A DNA stretch of 64,000 nucleotides from Orychophragmus violaceus (taxonomy: Eukaryota; Streptophyta; Magnoliopsida; Brassicales; Brassicaceae): positions 70,861,581 through 70,925,580 of the forward strand of contig CM058240.1 in the NCBI GenBank assembly GCA_030180135.1, in the 5' to 3' direction. Positions within the stretch are counted from its first letter, which is position 1; the number at the start of each line of letters is the position of its first letter. Below, piece after piece: positions 40,501-53,200 of the stretch. The notes beneath the pieces are model-generated. The model searched no databases and had not been told where the DNA came from. It saw only the letters and a list, made by a program, of their open reading frames with translations. Both the position numbers and the translations under genes were made by a program.

Positions 40501-43500
40501 ATTTCTCTAATCCATGACACATATGTTTCAAGAAGTTTTGGTAAAAAAGTTTTGTTTAGGATTCTCATAGGACATTTTAGAAGATCAAAGTTTCTCTCTT
40601 GTCTGTTAGTAGGGTTACTTAGGGGTGTTTAAAGTGAACATAAACTTGTATAACATGCTTCTCATTCTACCTTTAAGAGCATGCAAAAACTAACTTATAG
40701 TTGTCTTACCTCACCTAATTTCTCTAATCCATGACACATATGTTTCAAGAAGTTTTGGTAAAAAAGTTTTGTTTAGGATTCTCATAGGACATTTTAGAAG
40801 ATCAAAGTTTCTTTCTTGTCTGTTAGTAGGGTTACTTAGGGGTGTTTAAAGTGAACATAAACTTGTATAACATGCTTCTCAATCTACCTTTAAGAGCATG
40901 CAAAAACTAACTTATAGTTGTCTTACCTCACCTAATTTCTCCAATCCATGATACATATGTTTCAAGAAGTTTTGGTAAAAATGTTTTGTTTAGGATTCTC
41001 ATAGGACATTTTAGAAGATCAAAGTTTCTTTCTTGTCTGTTAATAGGGTTATTTAGGGGGGTGTTTAAAGTGAAAAAAAACTTGTATAACATGCTTCTCA
41101 TTCTACCTTTAAGAGCATGCAAAAACTAACTTATAGTTGTCTTACCTCACCTAATTTCTCCAATCCATGATACATATGTTTCCAGAAGTTTTGGTAAAAA
41201 AGTTTTGTTTAGGATTCTCATAGGACATTTTAGAAGATCAAAGTTTCTTTCTTGTCTGTTAGTAGGGTTACTTAGGGGTGTTTAAAGTGAACATAAACTT
41301 GTATAACATGCTTCTCAATCTACCTTTAAGAGCATGCAAAAACTAACTTATAGTTGTCTTACCTCACCTAATTTCTCCAATCCATGATACATATGTTTCA
41401 AGAAGTTTTGGTAACAAAAGTTTTGTTTCGGATTCTCATAGGACATTTTGGAATATCAAAGTTTCTTTCTTGTATGTTAGTAGGGTTACTTAGGGGTGTT
41501 TAAAATGAACATAAACTTGTATAACATGCTTCCCATTCTACCTTTAAGAGCATGCAAAAACTAACTTATAGTTGTCTTACCTCACCTAATTTCTCCAATC
41601 CATGATACATATGTTTCAAGAAGTTTTGGTAAAAAAGTTTTGTTTAGGATTCTCATAGGACATTTTAGAAGATCAAAGTTTCTTTCTTGTCTGTTAGTAG
41701 GGTTACTTAGGGGTGTTTAAAGTGAACATAAACTTGTATAACATGCTTCTCATTCTACCTTTAAGAGCATGCAAAAACTAACTTATAGTTGTCTTACCTC
41801 ACCTAATTTCTCTAATCCATGACACATATGTTTCAAGAAGTTTTAATAAAAAAGTTTTGTTTAGGATTCTCATAGGACATTTTAGAAGATCAAAGTTTCT
41901 TTCTTGTCTGTTAGTAGGGTTACTTAGGGGTGTTTAATGTGAACATAAACTTGTATAACATGCTTCTCATTCTACCTTTAAGAGCATGCAAAAACTAACT
42001 TATAGTTGTCTTACCTCACCTAATTTCTCTAATCCATGACACATATGTTTCAAGAAGTTTTGGTAAAAATGTTTTGTTTAGGATTCTCATAGGACATTTT
42101 AGAAGATCAAAGTTTCTCTCTTGTCTGTTAGTAGGGTTACTTAGGGGTGTTTAAAGTGAACATAAACTTGTATAACATGCTTCTCATTCTACCTTTAAGA
42201 GCATGCAAAAACTAACTTATAGTTGTCTTACCTCACCCAATTTCTCCAATCCATGACACATATGTTTCAAAAAGTTTTGGTAAAAATGTTTTGTTTAGGA
42301 TTCTCATAGGACATTTTAGAAAATCAAAGTTTCTTTCTTGTCTGTTAATAGGGTTATTTAGGGGGGTGTTTAAAGTGAACAAAAACTTGTATAACATGCT
42401 TCTCATTCTACCTTTAAGAGCATGCAAAAACTAACTTATAGTTATCTTACCTCACCTAATTTCTCCAATCCATGATACATATGTTTCAAGAAGTTTTGGT
42501 AAAAAAGTTTTGTTTAGGATTCTCATAGGACATTTTAGAAGATCAAAGTTTCTTTCTTGTCTGTTAGTAGGGTTACTTAGGGGTGGTTAAAGTGAACATA
42601 AACTTGTATAACATGCTTCTCATTCTACCTTTAAGAGCATGCAAAAACTAACTTATAGTTGTCTTACCTCACCTAATTTCTCTAATCCATGACACATATG
42701 TTTCAAGAAGTTTTGGTAAAAATGTTTTGTTTAGGATTCTCATAGGACATTTTAGAAGATCAAAGTTTCTCTCTTGTCTGTTAGTAGGGTTACTTAGGGG
42801 TGTTTAAAGTGAACATAAACTTGTATAACATGCTTCTCATTCTACCTTTAAGAGCATGCAAAAACTAACTTATAGTTGTCTTACCTCACCCAATTTCTCC
42901 AATCCATGACACATATGTTTCAAAAAGTTTTGGTAAAAATGTTTTGTTTAGGATTCTCATAGGACATTTTAGAAAATCAAAGTTTCTTTCTTGTCTGTTA
43001 ATAGGGTTATTTAGGGGGGTGTTTAAAGTGAACAAAAACTTGTATAACATGCTTCTCATTCTACCTTTAAGAGCATGCAAAAACTAACTTATAGTTGTCT
43101 TACCTCACCTAATTTCTCTAATCCATGACACATATGTTTCAAGAAGTTTTGGTAAAAATGTTTTGTTTAGGATTCTCATAGGACATTTTAGAAGATCAAA
43201 GTTTCTCTCTTGTCTGTTAGTAGGGTTACTTAGGGGTGTTTAAAGTGAACATAAACTTGTATAACATCCTTCCCATTCTACCTTTAAGAGCATGCAAAAA
43301 CTAACTTATAGTTGTCTTACCTCACCTAATTTCTCCAATCCATGATACATATATTTCAAGAAGTTTTAGTAAAAAAGTTTTGTTTAGGATTCTCATAGGA
43401 CATTTTAGAAGATCAAAGTTTCTCTCTTGTCTGTTAGTAGGGTTAGTTAGGGGTGTTTAAAGTGAACATAAACTTGTATAACATGCTTCTCATTCTACCT

Positions 43501-44113
43501 TTAAGAGCATGCAAAAACTAACTTATAGTTGTCTTACCTCACCTAATTTCTCCAATCCATGATACATATGTTTCAAGAAGTTTTGGTAAAAAAGTTTTGT
43601 TTAGGATTCTCATAGGACATTTTAGAAGATCAAAGTTTCTTTCTTATCTGTTAGTAGGGTTACTTAGGGGTGTTTAAAGTGAACATAAACTTGTATAACA
43701 TGCTTCTCAATCTACCTTTAAGAGCATGCAAAAACTAACTTATAGTTGTCTTACCTCACCTAATTTCTCCAATCCATGATACATATGTTTCAAGAAGTTT
43801 TGGTAACAAAAGTTTTGTTTCGGATTCTCATAGGACATTTTGGAATATCAAAGTTTCTTTCTTGTATGTTAGTAGGGTTACTTAGGGGTGTTTAAAATGA
43901 ACATAAACTTGTATAACATGCTTCCCATTCTACCTTTAACAGCATGCAAAAACTAACTTATAGTTGTCTTACCTCACCTAATTTCTCCAATCCATGATAC
44001 ATATGTTTTAAGAAGTTTTGGTAAAAAAGTTTTGTTTAGGATTCTCATAGGACATTTTAGAAGATCAAAGTTTCTCTCTTGTCTGTTAGTAGGGTTACTT
44101 AGGGGTGTTTAAA
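37592..44113 (+). repeat. Large tandem duplication, left copy (6522 bp, 30 monomers)
   Basis: This segment is duplicated immediately to its right at 44114-50200. Matching marks include TTATGATTC with TAGTAGTG in the first unit, 219-bp units at 39545 and 46067, a pair of CACCC/GAAAT units, GTGAAAAAAAAC with TTTCCAGAAG near 41.07-41.18 and 47.59-47.70 kb, TTTAATGTGAAC near 41936 and 48023, AGTTATCTTAC near 42443 and 48530, and GGGTGGTTAAAG near 42587 and 48672. This copy carries two monomers (41287-41721) that the right copy lacks. Confidence 0.9.
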
Positions 44114-47100
44114 GTGAACATAAACTTGTATAACATGCTTCTCATTCTACCTTTAAGAGCATGCAAAAACTAACTTATAGTTGTCTTACCTCACCTAATT
44201 TCTCTAATCCATGACACATATGTTTCAAGAAGTTTTGGTAAAAATGTTTTGTTTATGATTCTCATAGGACATTTTAGAAGATCAAAGTTTCTTTCTTGTC
44301 TGTTAGTAGTGTTACTTAGGGGTGTTTAAAGTGAACATAAACTTGTATAACATGCTTCTCATTCTACCTTTAAGAGCATGCAAAAACTAACTTATAGTTG
44401 TCTTACCTCACCTAATTTCTCTAATCCATGACACATATGTTTCAAGAAGTTTTGGTAAAAAAGTTTTGTTTAGGATTCTCATAGGACATTTTAGAAGATC
44501 AAAGTTTCTCTCTTGTCTGTTAGTAGGGTTACTTAGGGGTGTTTAAAGTGAACATAAACTTGTATAACATGCTTCTCATTCTACCTTTAAGAGCATGCAA
44601 AAACTAACTTATAGTTGTCTTACCTCACCTAATTTCTCTAATCCATGACACATATGTTTCAAGAAGTTTTGGTAAAAAAGTTTTGTTTAGGATTCTCATA
44701 GGACATTTTAGAAGATCAAAGTTTCTTTCTTGTCTGTTAGTAGGGTTACTTAGGGGTGTTTAAAGTGAACATAAACTTGTATAACATGCTTCTCAATCTA
44801 CCTTTAAGAGCATGCAAAAACTAACTTATAGTTGTCTTACCTCACCTAATTTCTCCAATCCATGATACATATGTTTCAAGAAGTTTTGGTAAAAAAGTTT
44901 TGTTTAGGATTCTCATAGGACATTTTAGAAGATCAAAGTTTCTCTCTTGTCTGTTAGTAGGGTTACTTAGGGGTGTTTAAAGTGAACATAAACTTGTATA
45001 ACATGCTTCTCATTCTACCTTTAAGAGCATGCAAAAACTAACTTATAGTTGTCTTACCTCACCTAATTTCTCTAATCCATGACACATATGTTTCAAGAAG
45101 TTTTGGTAAAAAAGTTTTGTTTAGGATTCTCATAGGACATTTTAGAAGATCAAAGTTTCTTTCTTGTCTGTTAGTAGGGTTACTTAGGGGTGTTTAAAGT
45201 GAACATAAACTTGTATAACATGCTTCTCAATCTACCTTTAAGAGCATGCAAAAACTAACTTATAGTTGTCTTACCTCACCTAATTTCTCCAATCCATGAT
45301 ACATATGTTTCAAGAAGTTTTGGTAAAAATGTTTTGTTTAGGATTCTCATAGGACATTTTAGAAGATCAAAGTTTCTCTCTTGTCTGTTAGTAGGGTTAC
45401 TTAGGGGTGTTTAAAGTGAACATAAACTTGTATAACATGCTTCTCATTCTACCTTTAAGAGCATGCAAAAACTAACTTATAGTTGTCTTACCTCACCTAA
45501 TTTCTCCAATCCATGACACATATGTTTCAAGAAGTTTTGGTAAAAAAGTTTTGTTTAGGATTCTCATAGGACATTTTAGAAGATCAAAGTTTCTTTCTTG
45601 TCTGTTAGTAGGGTTACTTAGGGGTGTTTAAAGTGAACATAAACTTGTATAACATGCTTCTCAATCTACCTTTAAGAGCATGCAAAAACTAACTTATAGT
45701 TGTCTTACCTCACCTAATTTCTCCAATCCATGATACATATGTTTCAAGAAGTTTTGGTAAAAATGTTTTGTTTAGGATTCTCATAGGACATTTTAGAAGA
45801 TCAAAGTTTCTCTCTTGTCTGTTAGTAGGGTTACTTAGGGGTGTTTAAAGTGAACATAAACTTGTATAACATGCTTCTCAATCTACCTTTAAGAGCATGC
45901 AAAAACTAACTTATAGTTGTCTTACCTCACCTAATTTCTCCAATCCATGACACATATGTTTCAAGAAGTTTTGGTAAAAATGTTTTGTTTAGGATTCTCA
46001 TAGGACATTTTAGAAGATCAAAGTTTCTCTCTTGTCTGTTAGTAGGGTTACTTAGGGGTGTTTAAAGTGAACATAAACTTGTATAACATGCTTCTCATTC
46101 TACCTTTAAGAGCATGCAAAAACTAACTTATAGTTGTCTTACCTCACCCAATTTCTCCAATCCATGACACATATGTTTCAAAAAGTTTTGGTAAAAATGT
46201 TTTGTTTAGGATTCTCATAGGACATTTTAGAAAATCAAAGTTTCTTTCTTGTCTGTTAATAGGGTTATTTAGGGGGGTGTTTAAAGTGAACAAAAACTTG
46301 TATAACATGCTTCTCATTCTACCTTTAAGAGCATGCAAAAACTAACTTATAGTTGTCTTACCTCACCTAATTTCTCCAATCCATGACACATATGTTTCAA
46401 GAAATTTTGGTAAAAATGTTTTGTTTAGGATTCTCATAGGACATTTTAGAAGATCAAAGTTTCTTTCTTGTCTGTTAATAGGGTTATTTAGGGGGGTGTT
46501 TAAAGTGAACAAAAAATTGTATAACATGCTTCTCATTCTACCTTTAAGAGCATGCAAAAACTAACTTATAGTTGTCTTACCTCACCTAATTTCTCTAATC
46601 CATGACACATATGTTTCAAGAAGTTTTGGTAAAAAAGTTTTGTTTAGGATTCTCATAGGACATTTTAGAAGATCAAAGTTTCTTTCTTGTCTGTTAGTAG
46701 GGTTACTTAGGGGTGTTTAAAGTGAACATAAACTTGTATAACATGCTTCTCATTCTACCTTTAAGAGCATGCAAAAACTAACTTATAGTTGTCTTACCTC
46801 ACCTAATTTCTCTAATCCATGACACATATGTTTCAAGAAGTTTTGGTAAAAATGTTTTGTTTATGATTCTCATAGGACATTTTAGAAGATCAAAGTTTCT
46901 TTCTTGTCTGTTAGTAGTGTTACTTAGGGGTGTTTAAAGTGAACATAAACTTGTATAACATGCTTCTCATTCTACCTTTAAGAGCATGCAAAAACTAACT
47001 TATAGTTGTCTTACCTCACCTAATTTCTCTAATCCATGACACATATGTTTCAAGAAGTTTTGGTAAAAAAGTTTTGTTTAGGATTCTCATAGGACATTTT

Positions 47101-50100
47101 AGAAGATCAAAGTTTCTCTCTTGTCTGTTAGTAGGGTTACTTAGGGGTGTTTAAAGTGAACATAAACTTGTATAACATGCTTCTCATTCTACCTTTAAGA
47201 GCATGCAAAAACTAACTTATAGTTGTCTTACCTCACCTAATTTCTCTAATCCATGACACATATGTTTCAAGAAGTTTTGGTAAAAAAGTTTTGTTTAGGA
47301 TTCTCATAGGACATTTTAGAAGATCAAAGTTTCTTTCTTGTCTGTTAGTAGGGTTACTTAGGGGTGTTTAAAGTGAACATAAACTTGTATAACATGCTTC
47401 TCAATCTACCTTTAAGAGCATGCAAAAACTAACTTATAGTTGTCTTACCTCACCTAATTTCTCCAATCCATGATACATATGTTTCAAGAAGTTTTGGTAA
47501 AAATGTTTTGTTTAGGATTCTCATAGGACATTTTAGAAGATCAAAGTTTCTTTCTTGTCTGTTAATAGGGTTATTTAGGGAGGTGTTTAAAGTGAAAAAA
47601 AACTTGTATAACATGCTTCTCATTCTACCTTTAAGAGCATGCAAAAACTAACTTATAGTTGTCTTACCTCACCTAATTTCTCCAATCCATGATACATATG
47701 TTTCCAGAAGTTTTGGTAAAAAAGTTTTGTTTAGGATTCTCATAGGACATTTTAGAAGATCAAAGTTTCTTTCTTGTCTGTTAGTAGGGTTACTTAGGGG
47801 TGTTTAAAGTAAACATAAACTTGTATAACATGCTTCTCATTCTACCTTTAAGAGCATGCAAAAACTAACTTATAGTTGTCTTACCTCACCTAATTTCTCT
47901 AATCCATGACACATATGTTTCAAGAAGTTTTGGTAAAAAAGTTTTGTTTAGGATTCTCATAGGACATTTTAGAAGATCAAAGTTTCTTTCTTGTCTGTTA
48001 GTAGGGTTACTTAGGGGTGTTTAATGTGAACATAAACTTGTATAACATGCTTCTCATTCTACCTTTAAGAGCATGCAAAAACTAACTTATAGTTGTCTTA
48101 CCTCACCTAATTTCTCTAATCCATGACACATATGTTTCAAGAAGTTTTGGTAAAAATGTTTTGTTTAGGATTCTCATAGGACATTTTAGAAGATCAAAGT
48201 TTCTCTCTTGTCTGTTAGTAGGGTTACTTAGGGGTGTTTAAAGTGAACATAAACTTGTATAACATGCTTCTCATTCTACCTTTAAGAGCATGCAAAAACT
48301 AACTTATAGTTGTCTTACCTCACCCAATTTCTCCAATCCATGACACATATGTTTCAAAAAGTTTTGGTAAAAATGTTTTGTTTAGGATTCTCATAGGACA
48401 TTTTAGAAAATCAAAGTTTCTTTCTTGTCTGTTAATAGGGTTATTTAGGGGGGTGTTTAAAGTGAACAAAAACTTGTATAACATGCTTCTCATTCTACCT
48501 TTAAGAGCATGCAAAAACTAACTTATAGTTATCTTACCTCACCTAATTTCTCCAATCCATGATACATATGTTTCAAGAAGTTTTGGTAAAAAAGTTTTGT
48601 TTAGGATTCTCATAGGACATTTTAGAAGATCAAAGTTTCTTTCTTGTCTGTTAGTAGGGTTACTTAGGGGTGGTTAAAGTGAACATAAACTTGTATAACA
48701 TGCTTCTCATTCTACCTTTAAGAGCATGCAAAAACTAACTTATAGTTGTCTTACCTCACCTAATTTCTCTAATCCATGACACATATGTTTCAAGAAGTTT
48801 TGGTAAAAATGTTTTGTTTAGGATTCTCATAGGACATTTTAGAAGATCAAAGTTTCTCTCTTGTCTGTTAGTAGGGTTACTTAGGGGTGTTTAAAGTGAA
48901 CATAAACTTGTATAACATGCTTCTCATTCTACCTTTAAGAGCATGCAAAAACTAACTTATAGTTGTCTTACCTCACCCAATTTCTCCAATCCATGACACA
49001 TATGTTTCAAAAAGTTTTGGTAAAAATGTTTTGTTTAGGATTCTCATAGGACATTTTAGAAAATCAAAGTTTCTTTCTTGTCTGTTAATAGGGTTATTTA
49101 GGGGGGTGTTTAAAGTGAACAAAAACTTGTATAACATGCTTCTCATTCTACCTTTAAGAGCATGCAAAAACTAACTTATAGTTGTCTTACCTCACCTAAT
49201 TTCTCTAATCCATGACACATATGTTTCAAGAAGTTTTGGTAAAAATGTTTTGTTTAGGATTCTCATAGGACATTTTAGAAGATCAAAGTTTCTCTCTTGT
49301 CTGTTAGTAGGGTTACTTAGGGGTGTTTAAAGTGAACATAAACTTGTATAACATCCTTCCCATTCTACCTTTAAGAGCATGCAAAAACTAACTTATAGTT
49401 GTCTTACCTCACCTAATTTCTCCAATCCATGATACATATATTTCAAGAAGTTTTAGTAAAAAAGTTTTGTTTAGGATTCTCATAGGACATTTTAGAAGAT
49501 CAAAGTTTCTCTCTTGTCTGTTAGTAGGGTTACTTAGGGGTGTTTAAAGTGAACATAAACTTGTATAACATGCTTCTCATTCTACCTTTAAGAGCATGCA
49601 AAAACTAACTTATAGTTGTCTTACCTCACCTAATTTCTCCAATCCATGATACATATGTTTCAAGAAGTTTTGGTAAAAAAGTTTTGTTTAGGATTCTCAT
49701 AGGACATTTTAGAAGATCAAAGTTTCTTTCTTATCTGTTAGTAGGGTTACTTAGGGGTGTTTAAAGTGAACTTAAACTTGTATAACATGCTTCTCAATCT
49801 ACCTTTAAGAGCATGCAAAAACTAACTTATAGTTGTCTTACCTCACCTAATTTCTCCAATCCATGATACATATGTTTCAAGAAGTTTTGGTAACAAAAGT
49901 TTTGTTTCGAATTCTCATAGGACATTTTGGAATATCAAAGTTTCTTTCTTGTATGTTAGTAGGGTTACTTAGGGGTGTTTAAAATGAACATAAACTTGTA
50001 TAACATGCTTCCCATTCTACCTTTAAGAGCATGCAAAAACTAACTTATAGTTGTCTTACCTCACCTAATTTCTCCAATCCATGATACATATGTTTCAAGA

Positions 50101-50200
50101 AGTTTTGGTAAAAAAGTTTTGTTTAGGATTCTCATAGGACATTTTAGAAGATCAAAGTTTCTCTCTTGTCTGTTAGTAGGGCTACTTAGGGGTGTTTAAA
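44114..50200 (+). repeat. Large tandem duplication, right copy (6087 bp, 28 monomers)
   Basis: This is the right partner of 37592-44113. The offset is 6522 bp up to about 47808 and 6087 bp after it, because two monomers (435 bp: one TTTCGG-class and one CTTCCC-class) are missing at that point. I noted roughly 15 single-base differences between the copies by eye, for example AGTAAAC versus AGTGAAC at the 39545/46067 pair, AAGAACATGC near 40244 versus AAGAGCATGC, and GGTTAGTTAGG near 43446 versus GGTTACTTAGG. The count is not exhaustive, but it indicates a recent event. Confidence 0.9.
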
Positions 50201-53200
50201 GTGAACATAAACTTGTATAACATGCTTCTCATTCTACCTTTAAGAGCATGCAAAAACTAACTTATAGTTGTCTTACCTCACCTAATTTCTCTAATCCATG
50301 ACACATATGTTTCAAGAAGTTTTGGTAAAAATGTTTTGTTTAGGATTCTCATAGGATATTTTAGAAGATCAAAGTTTCTTTCTTGTCTGTTAGTAGTGTT
50401 ACTTAGGGGTGTTTAAAAGAACATAAACTTGTATAACATTCTTGTCATTCTTCCTTTAAGAGCATACAAAAACTATCTTATAGTTGTCTTACCTCACCTA
50501 ATTTCTCTAATCCATGACACATATGTTTCAAGAAGTTTTGGTAAAAATGTTTTGTTTAGGATTCTCATAGGACATTTTAGAAGATCAAAGTTTCTCTCTT
50601 GTCTGTTAGTAGGGTTACTTAGGGGTGTTTAAAGTGAACATAAACTTGTATAACATGCTTCTCATTCTACCTTTAAGAGCATGCAAAAACTAACTTATAG
50701 TTGTCTTACCTCACCCAATTTCTCCAATCCATGACACATATGTTTCAAAAAGTTTTGGTAAAAATGTTTTGTTTAGGATTCTCATAGGACATTTTAGAAA
50801 ATCAAAGTTTCTTTCTTGTCTGTTAATAGGGTTATTTAGGGGGGTGTTTAAAGTGAACAAAAACTTGTATAACATGCTTCTCATTCTACCTTTAAGAGCA
50901 TGCAAAAACTAACTTATAGTTGTCTTACCTCACCTAATTTCTCTAATCCATGACACATATGTTTCAAGAAGTTTTGGTAAAAATGTTTTGTTTAGGATTC
51001 TCATAGGACATTTTAGAAGATCAAAGTTTCTCTCTTGTCTGTTAGTAGGGTTACTTAGGGGTGTTTAAAGTGAACATAAACTTGTATAACATCCTTCCCA
51101 TTCTACCTTTAAGAGCATGCAAAAACTAACTTATAGTTGTCTTACCTCACCTAATTTCTCCAATCCATGATACATATATTTCAAGAAGTTTTAGTAAAAA
51201 AGTTTTGTTTAGGATTCTCATAGGACATTTTAGAAGATCAAAGTTTCTCTCTTGTCTGTTAGTAGGGTTACTTAGGGGTGTTTAAAGTGAACATAAACTT
51301 GTATAACATGCTTCTCATTCTACCTTTAAGAGCATGCAAAAACTAACTTATAGTTGTCTTACCTCACCTAATTTCTCCAATCCATGATACATATGTTTCA
51401 AGAAGTTTTGGTAAAAAAGTTTTGTTTAGGATTCTCATAGGACATTTTAGAAGATCAAAGTTTCTTTCTTATCTGTTAGTAGGGTTACTTAGGGGTGTTT
51501 AAAGTGAACATAAACTTGTATAACATGCTTCTCAATCTACCTTTAAGAGCATGCAAAAACTAACTTATAGTTGTCTTACCTCACCTAATTTCTCCAATCC
51601 ATGATACATATGTTTCAAGAAGTTTTGGTAACAAAAGTTTTGTTTCGGATTCTCATAGGACATTTTGGAATATCAAAGTTTCTTTCTTGTATGTTAGTAG
51701 GGTTACTTAGGGGTGTTTAAAATGAACATAAACTTGTATAACATGCTTCCCATTCTACCTTTAAGAGCATGCAAAAACTAACTTATAGTTGTCTTACCTC
51801 ACCTAATTTCTCCAATCCATGATACATATGTTTCAAGAAGTTTTGGTAAAAAAGTTTTGTTTAGGATTCTCATAGGACATTTTAGAAGATCAAAGTTTCT
51901 CTCTTGTCTGTTAGTAGGGCTACTTAGGGGTGTTTAAAGTGAACATAAACTTGTATAACATGCTTCTCATTCTACCTTTAAGAGCATGCAAAAACTAACT
52001 TATAGTTGTCTTACCTCACCTAATTTCTCTAATCCATGACACATATGTTTCAAGAAGTTTTGGTAAAAATGTTTTGTTTAGGATTCTCATAGGATATTTT
52101 AGAAGATCAAAGTTTCTTTCTTGTCTGTTAGTAGTGTTACTTAGGGGTGTTTAAAAGAACATAAACTTGTATAACATTCTTGTCATTCTTCCTTTAAGAG
52201 CATACAAAAACTATCTTATAGTTGTCTTACCTCACCTAATTTCTCCAATCCATGACACATATGTTTCAAGAAATTTTGGTAAAAATGTTTTGTTTAGGAT
52301 TCTCATAGGACATTTTAGAAGATCAAAGTTTCTTTCTTGTCTGTTAATAGGGTTATTTAGGGGGGTGTTTAAAGTGAACAAAAAATTGTATAACATGCTT
52401 CTCATTCTACCTTTAAGAGCATGCAAAAACTAACTTATAGTTGTCTTACCTCACCTAATTTCTCTAATCCATGACACATATGTTTCAAGAAGTTTTGGTA
52501 AAAAAGTTTTGTTTAGGATTCTCATAGGACATTTTAGAAGATCAAAGTTTCTTTCTTGTCTGTTAGTAGGGTTACTTAGGGGTGTTTAAAGTGAACATAA
52601 ACTTGTATAACATGCTTCTCATTCTACCTTTAAGAGCATGCAAAAACTAACTTATAGTTGTCTTACCTCACCTAATTTCTCTAATCCATGACACATATGT
52701 TTCAAGAAGTTTTGGTAAAAATGTTTTGTTTATGATTCTCATAGGACATTTTAGAAGATCAAAGTTTCTTTCTTGTCTGTTAGTAGTGTTACTTAGGGGT
52801 GTTTAAAAGAACATAAACTTGTATAACATTCTTGTCATTCTTCCTTTAAGAGCATACAAAAACTATTTTATAGTTGTCTTACCTCACCTAATTTCTCCAA
52901 TCCATGACACATATGTTTCAAGAAATTTTGGTAAATATGTTTTGTTTAGGATTCTCATAGGACATTTTAGAAGATCAAAGTTTCTTTCTTGTCTGTTAGT
53001 AGGGTTACTTAGGGGTGTTTAAAGTGAACATAAACTTGTATAACATGCTTCTCAATCTACCTTTAAGAGCATGCAAAAACTAACTTATAGTTGTCTTACC
53101 TCACCTAATTTCTCCAATCCATGATACATATGTTTCAAGAAGTTTTGGTAACAAAAGTTTTGTTTCGGATTCTCATAGGACATTTTGGAATATCAAAGTT

